Origin: Deroplatys truncata
Lineage: Eukaryota; Arthropoda; Insecta; Mantodea; Mantidae
Assembly (NCBI GenBank): GCA_030765065.1
Contig: CM060990.1
Span: forward strand, 669,134,118-669,198,117
Length of the DNA: 64,000 nucleotides
Direction: 5' to 3'
Below, in pieces: positions 55,891 through 64,000 of this stretch. Position numbers and translations under genes: made by a program. The first letter of the stretch is position 1, and each line of letters starts with the position of its first letter. Below the pieces are notes generated by a model. That model did not search any database. It was not told where the DNA came from and saw only the letters and a program-made list of their open reading frames with translations.

Positions 55891-56980
55891 CCCTGTGATA
55901 TTTGCACAATCTTCCTTAAACTAAGTCCGTATTACTTACTTCATAACCATTCCTGAGCAAATATTGTAAACAGGACATTCGGTTAAATAGAATGAAAACA
56001 CAAAGCCCTGTGAATTTTAAACACCATATTTTTATGCCCTTTCTGAATGGGAACAAATTTTAAATAGCACACTCTGCTACAAATCTGAGCATTCAATAGC
56101 CTGAGCAAGACCACATACTAATCTTAATGTGTAATTTCCTAAAAAAAAAAAAATGCATTTGTACGTATTCAAACTGCATGGTTCAAATTCGTTGCATCTA
56201 ACTAAGCAGGGACTACACTATACACAGAAACTTTAGTTTGAAATTAAAGCTAACTACTAGGAATATGATCTGCAAAACATTCGTGGTAACGCCATAATAA
56301 AGAAATATAATTAAATTTCAAATTATCCATCCACTTGCCTCCGTAAAAGCGTTTACAATAATTAAATCCACGTCTAAAGAATATATAACTGTTTTAACTA
56401 TTATCTGATGTTCGTGGAATTAATTCATTATGAAGTAGCTTTTCGCATTAAGGATTAAAATACGCTTAATGACTTTCAGAAGCAGATATCCGACTAAGCT
56501 TAAATCTGAGATTCTTCTTACTGAAATTTGATTCCAGTATTCCGGAAGACTTAAAAAGAATACATTAGCAAATTAATTGTGAAAAGTCATATAAAATCCC
56601 CAGCAACATTTTTTCTGATAATTTTTTATGTTGATAAATAAATTGATACTGACGTGCATGAAGGGCTACCTTGAAACTGAATTTCAGATTGCATATTTTT
56701 GTGTATGTGTGTTTGTGTGATTTACATTTTCATGTAGGAATGTGTAACCGGTTGTTATGAAACGTGGTATATTTCAAACCTTAGTTCTGATGTCTTATTT
56801 GTGGCTCAAAGGTGAGAAGGGTCTAATTGGATGTAAAAATAAAACATTCGAAATATCTTTCTTATTATTTAACTTTTAAAATTACATAACACATGTTTAT
56901 AAGCGTTAAGCTTCTTATTTACTCAATTTCAATACAATGAATATTTAAGAAACTATGCCAATATTTCTTAAATGTTACTG
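55891..56980. other. unrecognised stretch
   Basis: No supported gene or repeat. Confidence 0.45.
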
Positions 56981-56982
56981 TA

Positions 56983-57411
56983 CAGTTGGGTGTAAAGAAA
57001 GAAACCGCGGTTTATGCTGGCAATCTATAATTAACACACCTCTACCGCGCCTTCCATCCCTCATTCGGTTACAGAGGTTAATGCTTGAATGCCGAACCAA
57101 TAAGAGCCGGACTCATTCAGGGACTAGTATGGATAGTGTTTGGGAGGCATATTTTTTCAACCATTCAGTGACATCTACCAAATTTCCACCCCTTTCATCG
57201 CCCAGCTAGGCTTCACCTTTCTTCATAGTGTACTGCTAGTGTATCGAACTTCAGCTAAAACCAATTAGAGGAAAGCTCACCTAAGGCAGGCGCGGAACAC
57301 AAATGAGGAGATTCTGCCAGCATTCAAGAATGGAAAACACTAAAAGTAACCAAAAGCATCAGCACGTTTTTTTTTTTTTTTTTTTTTTTTTTTTGTTTTT
57401 GCACTCGACTG
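56983..57411. mobile_element. MITE L3 (Tc1/mariner type), TA duplication, T-run inside
   Basis: (TA)CAGTTGGGTGTAAAG at the left and TTTTTGCACTCGACTG(TA) at the right; 429 bp. Reverse orientation relative to L1. A run of about 28 T (from 57367) lies next to the right inverted repeat. Confidence 0.87.
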
Positions 57412-57638
57412 TATTCAAACCGGTTACCGTGTAAAGCAACGTAAATACGATTGCTTTGCAAGCATAATAAACAAACGTAGAGAGCCTATTGTTAAATTGT
57501 TTGATTTTGTTTTAAGGGGACTTGCGAGTGTGCTTTTTATTAATGGAAAAGTATTCCGCGATTCTTCCTGATTTAGAAAATATTTTGTGCAATGTTTATT
57601 TAGAACACTTCACCCTTTTAAAAAATTTAAAATGGACT

Positions 57639-58721
57639 TGAAGGTGGTTTAATGTTGTTTATTTAACATTATTGTGTAGCCCCACGTTGTTGTAGACAAT
57701 TTGAAGTGGTATACTTGTAATGTTATATTTAATTTGTTGAGCCCCACGTTTGGGAGCCAATTTGCGATGGTAAATTTATAATGTTATTTGTGTATGTGCT
57801 TACTCAACGTGGTGAAGCCATTTTGTGACGTGATTCTTTGTTAGGTTTGTAGCTCCATCTAGTGTTAGCAATTTGCGGCAGTATTAGTTTTTGTTTGAAA
57901 GAATGCTACTTTTATTTTATTTAATTTTGTTTCACTGTCCTCCGGCTAGCTATGATCTTTTTGGGTCGAGCACTTCTCTTTATACAGGTTGTGTAAACGG
58001 AAAGGAATCTTCTATCCAAAGATAACACTGATGAAGGAATTTGTTTTACACTTTTATTGTCGAACACAGTCACTATCACATTTACACATTGATCTAGACA
58101 CTCGCCAAACTGAAACTGTTATAACAACTTCTTACTGATCACTTTTAATTCACGTACTTCAACCTTTTGTATAATTAACTTTACCATACTTGAGATTTTT
58201 CATAACTCTTATACGCGTAACTTGCGAATCGATAGCCGACGTGTATCATACAAATATTTTCGACGAACTGACGGACTGAAGGCGACGTGTAATGTACAAA
58301 GAATTTTGATGAACTGACGGACTCTACCTCAAACCTAGTCCTTTTATACTCATACACCCCGATATGCCTAAAGATTATATTTGAGCTACAATTGGCTAAT
58401 AAAACGTGCCAACATTAGCGTCTATTTTTATATCCAATGAAAATTATGAATACATATGCTCTAGGTAAATGTTCCAGAAGATTCTAAAGGAAAACGCGCC
58501 AACATTACGTAACTTCCTCGTTTCCAATAATGATAAACAGCTCACCCCCTCGCTGCATTATTGCACGCTATTATTGTCAGTTTCAGTAAGGCCGTATAAA
58601 CTTACTTCCAAACAATAATTACAATCAACAAACATTTCAAATCAATGTCACATAAAAATGCATATTCATACTATAATCACTCTTTACATTTAAATAATTT
58701 ATGATACAAATTACTGCATCA
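57639..58721 (-). mobile_element. LTR B3, solo, TSD GACT
   Basis: 1083 bp. GACT lies at 57635-57638 and 58722-58725. Minus-strand start TGATGCAGTAATTTG, end CACCTTCA. PBS-like units: 57679-57699 (GCCCCACGTTGTTGTAGACA), 57741-57760 (GCCCCACGTTTGGGAGCCAA), about 57805, and 57851-57871. Close relative of B2, with one fewer unit. Confidence 0.92.
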
Positions 58722-59154
58722 GACTACGCGTCGCTTTAAATCTTTGGAGTTCCACACCACTGTTTTTGCATAAAACGTTTAATTTCTCAACGCATGTTAT
58801 CTGCTGAAAGGACATCACTGGCTTCATCTAAGAAGTTCCAGGTCAAAATGGATAGGACGACAAATTCTGAGGCAGCATATGAATCAGCCAATGATGACTG
58901 CTCCTCTGGAATTAACTGATATTATAACTTTGAGCGTAAATTTCAACTACGATTATCTCAAAATTACATCTTTCTAAATATTCCTTTTCTCAAACACTGT
59001 AAATGCTCCAAGACTGAAATTTTACACACTTGTGTGAGATAGCTTATTGCACGCACTAAACTAGATGTGTTTTTAAGCATAATACATTTTAAAATTGTTT
59101 TTGAGTTTGTTTAAAAAATGTAGATGTAAATTTTGTTTCGCTTTCTTCGCAAAG

Positions 59155-60127
59155 GAAAAAAGATCTGATGTGTTACACTCACATGACCCTCTCTACTCTT
59201 GTACAAACTATTTTTACAAACTCTTATTCTCCATCTATTTCATATTAATCGAGATAAACATTTGCAGAAACGATATTTTGACATGCAAAGAGAATTACAT
59301 TTTACACATAGCGACCAGTTCTAAAAATATTTGACTATCGCTTAAGGCGTACTATGTTACCCTTGTTTTGTAATTGCGAGGGCAACATAGAAATGCAGTA
59401 GCCTTTAAGCATTGGCATATATCTTAATAGCTGGTTGCTAGGTGCAGCATCATTCCCTTTGCCGCAGATTAATACTCTTTGCATATCCAAGACAAAAAAA
59501 TGAATAACGAATTCCCATTTGAGAAAATAAGTATTGAAAAATTTAAGGGAATAACAAGCAATATCTCGAAAATGGTTCAATCAACAAAAAAATGTATGTG
59601 GCATAAATTGTGTATTTTAACGCGATCTACATTTTTGTGTAGTAAAATTTTGTCTATCTCTTATGGTTTACCAGTTATGCAAAAGTCGTTCACAATGAAG
59701 AAATCTTTTGGAGACATTCCCAGAAAATTCAAGATATACATTTTATTTGCCATGAAAATATCTTAAACATAAGATATTTTAAAGAAAATCGTTACAGCCA
59801 TTTTTGAGAAGATTAAGATATTCGAAAAATGTTCCATATAAAGGGTAATCTGGGGTGGGGAAATTTTCTTGAAAACCTTTGTGTCGCATCTCTGGAAGAT
59901 ACTGAACCTAAATACCAAGTTTGGTGTTTATCCGATTGTTCGTTTCTGAGTTATGCTGTTCACAGACACACACACACACACACACACCACACAGACATGT
60001 TTCCAAAGATGCTTTTTTTGGATTCAGGGGGTCTCAAAACATATATTTCCGGTGAAATCTCGGTATCGAATTGTTGGGTGGAATATAATACTTCCCCTAC
60101 TTACTATACGTAGTAGAGAAAGTAAAA
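59155..60127 (+). repeat. D7, most complete copy of dispersed repeat D
   Basis: About 970 bp without major insertion, from GATCTGATGTGTTACACTCA to GTAGTAGAGAAAGTAAAAA. The frame 59829-60113 (94 codons) is partly shared with D6 and D3. It contains the phrase CCAAGTTTGGTGTTTATCCG and an (AC)n run at 59966-59990. Confidence 0.75.
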
Positions 60128-60788
60128 ATATTTAGAACAAAAATGCTTCGAAAGCTTAGTTTCCATAGCTCAATGATATTAGACAAATGTCTACATGTTA
60201 AAAAGAATTTTAACTCTTTGCTTTGCTCTTTGCTTGGTTTTTGAGAAAAAGGAAACTAAATATACAAAACTTTCTTTTATGCAATAAACTTTTTTTTGGA
60301 AGTTAATAAACGTTTTTCAGGCATACTACAAAACAGTTGTGAAAACTTAGAGAGATATAGGCATATATACTGACAGTAGAGAAAACAATTTTACAGTTAT
60401 CTGTAATTGTATATTACAGCCAGAGTATCCATGCTTCATGGGTTAGCTGCATATACTGCTCAAACTTTCCACTACCCTTAATGTACAGTACGATTCGTTT
60501 AGTTATGGATTAGTTGAAATCACTACAAAGCAGATACTACTGAGGTTTATACGTTGAAACTTCGTGTATATCATATTGAAGGATGGGAGATTTTTTAGAA
60601 TGCCACATGGCCCCCATTGTGCCCTCTGTCCATGCCCGTTGTAACATCAGAGGGTTAACTGTTTTGGAAAGCTGTAGTATTGTTTAATTTCAGATCATCA
60701 ATGTTCCTGGCTGTCTGTGAAAGGACAGTGCCTTTAAGAAAACTCCACACAAAAAAGTCGAGGGAAATAACACCTAGTTTGGGGTCAC
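60128..60788. other. unrecognised stretch
   Basis: No supported gene or repeat. Confidence 0.45.
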
Positions 60789-60792
60789 TACT

Positions 60793-61769
60793 TGAGGCAG
60801 TATTTTTAACACTTAAATAATTTCAGTCTAATTATATAATATATATATTCAATAACAGGCCGCCTTAAAGCAATATGTGTATGTAACAATATATAAAAAG
60901 TATATATTACAGTCATTGTATATATGTAATAATGTTATCTGAATGTATTACCAATTTAATAATGTAGGAGCTGTGAGAATAATAGGTTAAAAGTTGCTAA
61001 CAATGAGGTAACATTGAGGCAATAATGAGTAAGAAAGTGTAATAATGTTACTAGTCATTCTTGGAGCAACAATCATGTAATTTTTGTGACAGTTTATAAA
61101 ATAGCCAATCAATAACCAGAAAAAAGCTTAAGTTAAATAAAAGTATTCTATTGGATTAGGAATAGCCAATCAGAGACTTAAAATACAGAAATTTACAAAT
61201 TTAGGCGGTAGAAATCAAGTCAGTTGCTTGTAGACAGTGCTCATAACTGGACGCGTTGGTTGTAGACAGTGTTCCTAACCTGACGCGAGATGTGTCCTCG
61301 AGAAATTTAATACGTATTCGTGTGAGACGAAAATAGTTTACGTGTTGAAAAGTGCAAGTAATTAATAAAAGAATCTCACAGCTCTCTATATCAGTGAAGT
61401 GTTATTTAAACTGTGTCAAGGATTAATAAGTGTAGTGAAGTAAAAACTATAATCTGTGTAAGCCTACATTCTTAGCGGCACTACTCCTTGCAAAGAAATC
61501 CATGTCTCTAACAATAATACTGACGCAGCCGAGGCAAACATAAATATATAATATTTAAAGAAACAGTCAAATTACAAAGTTAATATTTTTAAACTTGGGG
61601 CAAAGGCCACCGGAAAGTACATTTGGGACGAAGGCTACCGGAAACTTTTTTACTATACGTGCGGTTGCAACTACTTCAAGTTCGGCTCCCCAACAGTCGA
61701 AATATAACACATCTTCAAATTGGCGCAAAACGTGGGGCAAATAATTATAGAAGAAACTAACCACCTTCA
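60793..61769 (+). mobile_element. LTR A5, solo, TSD TACT
   Basis: 977 bp, TGAGGCAGTATTTTTAACAC to CCACCTTCA, flanked by TACT at 60789-60792 and 61770-61773. PBS-like units at 61681-61696 (TTCGGCTCCCCAACAG) and 61720-61738 (TTGGCGCAAAACGTGGGGC, preceded by CTTCAAA). A ~35-bp local duplication (TAGACAGTG-TC-TAAC) lies at 61230-61280. Confidence 0.93.
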
Positions 61770-62189
61770 TACTTATGATTGAGAGTGGTATTTAGAAAAT
61801 GACGAACCTCCCCAACCAATGAGGGATACACTACCTTAATAGAGTAGTGTGTTCATTTTTGTATTCTACTTATTTTACGTCGCTTTTAAGTACGCGATCA
61901 TATCGCGTCGGATGTGTTAGAATGTAGCACTTGGATCAGTGTGTGGCAGATAGTTTGGCTTCTGGGTGTCATCCTTGTACCACACCATCTTACTTCGACA
62001 TGTTTCCACAAAACCTTAGTGCTAGGCAACTGTATCTCTACTTCTGCACGTGCCGGAGAGATGGCATTAGGTTGCCGTAAGGTTTACCTGCTTTCATTAA
62101 CTATGAATAGATTGCAGAGCATTTGCAATTATGTTTATGTTGTGTTAGACTTAAGATGAGACTTTGGGTCGTGGTATTAAATATCGCAT

Positions 62190-62310
62190 CTGGTATCGCG
62201 ACTTAGAAAAACCACGAAAAATGCCTCGTCAGATTGGTTGGCTCACCAGGGACTGCCCGAATGCAAGCCACCACCTGAAACATCCCGCTCGGTGCTCATA
62301 TCGTTGTCTT
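62190..62310 (-). mobile_element. SINE G5 head, reverse fragment
   Basis: Reversed, it starts CACCGAGCGGGATGTTTCAG and carries CATTCGGGCAGTCCC, a degraded tRNA-like head of family G. Confidence 0.45.
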
Positions 62311-62425
62311 CCTCAATTTTTGGTAATAGAATGACTGCAAGAAGATCCAAAGCATACAGTCTTTTCTGTAAATAATAACAGCCCAAACCTTTAATGCGTC
62401 TCACACCATACGTTAGGTTTTGGAC

Positions 62426-62669
62426 ATAAAAAATTAAATCAAATTGAACTTTATTTTTGGACGCTCATTAACTGCTGTGGGCCTTAGCGTCCCATTCTAT
62501 ATTGGGCGTGAAAGAATAGAAATTTTGTTCAAAGGCCTCTTTATCAGGCTTGAGGTTCTGCGACACGGGACCACCGGCTTTACTTCCCTTCCAAGGAAGC
62601 CATGTTAAGGATTTTTACTCCCGGAAAAATCTATCGCCCTCCGCCGGGTTTGAATCCCGTGCCTCAAAA
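62426..62669 (-). mobile_element. SINE E6, TSD GTTTTGGAC
   Basis: Reverse E copy: tail AAATTGAACTTTATTTTTGG, body TTGGGCGTGAAAGAATAG, and a B-box-like CCGGGTTTGAATCCCG. Flanked by GTTTTGGAC at 62417-62425 and 62670-62678. Head truncated after CCCGTGCC. Confidence 0.87.
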
Positions 62670-62962
62670 GTTTTGGACTTGATGTTTAAAGCTGGTACAT
62701 AGGCAATTTCCCTTATCTAAGTGAGTGCTTACTCTACCTCTACATTAAAAGCCATTTTTGTAAACAGCCATTGATTTAAGAAGCCTTTATGATCTTCAAT
62801 CTGTTGGCACATAATGGATGCAAATTGAAACGAGCTTCATGGTCCTCATTGCGTGAGGCTTGTAGACATTGTAAGTGATATGGGCACAGCTTCAGATATT
62901 TTCGTGCAATACGCCGACAGAACCTAAGGTATATGGTAGATTGATCTCTGCTGACAGCCGTT

Positions 62963-63262
62963 TTAAGCTTTCCGTAGACTCCTTGTCATGGCAGACAGTT
63001 CTACAAAGCAAATCCACTGCCATACGCCATGCCCGCGGTCCACTCGCTTGAACCTTTCATCCTGAAACTTCATCTTCTTCAACGGATTACCTTCCCTTTT
63101 GTAGGGCTTATACCCCAAAGGATTTACAAGCCAATGCATTGGGTCAGTAGCCTGTGGAGGAGCAAGCAAAATCGGAATTATAGCACATCCGGATTGGGTA
63201 TTCAGCCCAATACTTTGTGTCAGTAGCCTGTCGAGGCGCAAGCAAACTCTAGATATTAGCAT
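62963..63262 (-). CDS. unidentified ORF (99 aa), partly minisatellite
   Basis: The N-terminal third is made of the 76-bp minisatellite. The rest (PLGYKPYKREGNPLKKMKFQ, RFKRVDRGHGVWQWICF, ELSAMTRSL) has protein-like composition with basic and aromatic residues and could be a decayed transposon gene. No family recognised and no start I can defend. Confidence 0.25.
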   Translation of the reverse strand: MLISRVCLRLDRLLTQSIGLNTQSGCAIIPILLAPPQATDPMHWLVNPLGYKPYKREGNPLKKMKFQDERFKRVDRGHGVWQWICFVELSAMTRSLRKA

Positions 63263-63520
63263 ATCCAGGATGGATGATCAGCCCAATGTCTTGTGTCAGT
63301 AGTCTGTCGAGGAACAAGCAAGCTCTGGATTATAGCATATCCAAGATGTGTATTCAGCCCAACGTCTTGTGTCAGTAGTCTGTCGAGGAACAAGCAAACT
63401 CAGGATTATAGCATATCCAGGATGGGTATTCAGCCCAATGTCTTGTGTCAGTGGCCTGTCGAGGAGCAAGCAAACTCTGGATGATAGCATATACAGGATG
63501 GATGATCAGCCCAATGCCTG
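63127..63520. repeat. minisatellite, 76-bp unit, about 5.2 copies
   Basis: CAGCCCAA-type phrase at 63203, 63279, 63355, 63431 and 63507: exactly 76 bp each time. Each unit has TTGTGTCAGTAG-CTGTCGAGG, CAAGCAAACTC and TATAGCATATCCAGGATG (abbreviated). 76 is not a multiple of three, so it does not encode a protein repeat. Confidence 0.95.
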
Positions 63521-63594
63521 GTATGGCAGTGAAAAAGAAGGAAATGAAATATAGTAATAAAAGGGATGATAGAAAAATTCACGGATAAATTATC

Positions 63595-63725
63595 CAAACC
63601 AGCATTCGCCTAGCGACCGAAGAAAACCGCATAAAGCCTTTTAGTCAGGTTAGTTGGTCCCGGGGGTATGAATCTTCCGAATGCGAGACGCAAACGTTAT
63701 CGCGTCAACACCCCGCTCGGTTCGA
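63595..63725 (-). mobile_element. SINE G6 head, reverse fragment
   Basis: Reversed: GAACCGAGCGGGGTGTTGAC, GCGTCTCGCATTCGGAAGAT, then TATGCGGTTTTCTTCGGTCG. Degraded tRNA-like head plus start of the body, like G3. Confidence 0.5.
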
Positions 63726-63769
63726 CTCTAAAATATGACGAAGAAATGAAATGACAGGAAAATTCGCGG

Positions 63770-63905
63770 CATTACGTAATTGACTCTAGCATTTGTCTAC
63801 CAACCAGGGAAAACCAGAAAAAACTCAAAGTAAGATGAAATCGATTCCGGGACCTCACGAGTACCAACCTCGTACGTTACTGCGAAGCCATCTCGCTTTT
63901 AAGCA
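63770..63905 (-). mobile_element. SINE G7 head, reverse fragment
   Basis: Reversed: AAGCGAGATGGCTTCGCAGT (A-box-like), GGTCCCGGAATCGATTTC (B-box-like), then GTTTTTTCTGGTTTTCCCTG. Lies close to G6 in the same orientation. Confidence 0.5.
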
Positions 63906-64000
63906 AAATAATACCAGCAAGAAATGTTTCCTACTATTATATTAGCTTTTATAATCATATTTAATATTAACCAGCCACAAACGGATAATTTCGTATTTTA

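Noticed and set aside
63127-63520. CRISPR-like array
   Set aside because: The 76-bp units are repeats throughout, with no unique spacers, and the genome is eukaryotic.

Overview
The window looks like a repeat-rich stretch of a large animal genome, most likely an insect or other arthropod. It is AT-rich and has no bacterial-style dense coding. I find no intact host protein gene, rRNA or CRISPR. Almost everything recognisable is a transposable element or its wreck: gypsy-type LTR pieces, Tc1/mariner elements and MITEs, a probable PIF/Harbinger element, 5'-truncated non-LTR retrotransposons (LINEs), several tRNA-derived SINE families, foldback elements, and micro- and minisatellites. Species cannot be decided from sequence alone. 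Family letters (A-P) are local labels; no database was consulted.

The dominant signal is eleven solo LTRs of about 0.9-1.2 kb in two related families, A and B, together about 10.3 kb (16% of the window). Nine complete copies (A3-A7, B1-B4) have TG...CA-type ends and matching 4-bp target duplications; A1 is cut by the window edge and A2 lacks its 5' end. None has an internal region here. Inside the 3' end of these LTRs lies a tandem series of sequences resembling the primer-binding site for tRNA-Lys(CUU) (TGGCGCCCAACGTGGGGC), usually preceded by a CTTCA-like copy of the LTR terminus. An ordinary LTR stops before its single PBS. Family B also carries a second array, of 36-bp units in B1 and B4. 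This is the best candidate for something undescribed.

Layout. 0-8.3 kb: nested A and B LTRs, a dispersed ~1 kb repeat (D), SINE E copies and a TIR element (J). 8.3-9.7 kb: gypsy-like LTR C1 with a heat-shock-element-like promoter, a gag-like fragment and a SINE. 9.7-17.4 kb: mostly unrecognised. 17.4-21.2 kb: a three-level nest (SINE G holding SINE E holding a LINE tail), then a deleted gypsy-like element with gag-like coiled coil, integrase zinc finger and LTR C2. 22.2-23.6 kb: a mariner/IS630 element with broken transposase. 25.7-27.0 kb: LTR C3 split by a foldback element. 27-35.2 kb: SINEs, interlaced inverted repeats, LINE tail, A3 and A4. 35-47 kb: MITEs, D, B2, A7, A6, LINE tail. 48.4-51.5 kb: a Harbinger-like element holding B4. 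51.9-53.0 kb: a mariner lacking its first catalytic residue. 53.8-55.2 kb: a diverged LINE. 57-64 kb: MITE, B3, D, A5, SINEs and a 76-bp minisatellite.

The elements do not form a pathway. Their relations are insertional, and the nesting order gives relative ages. Possible surviving activities to test are the LTR promoters (CCAAT boxes, 36-bp arrays, heat-shock elements) and the repeated PBS arrangement.
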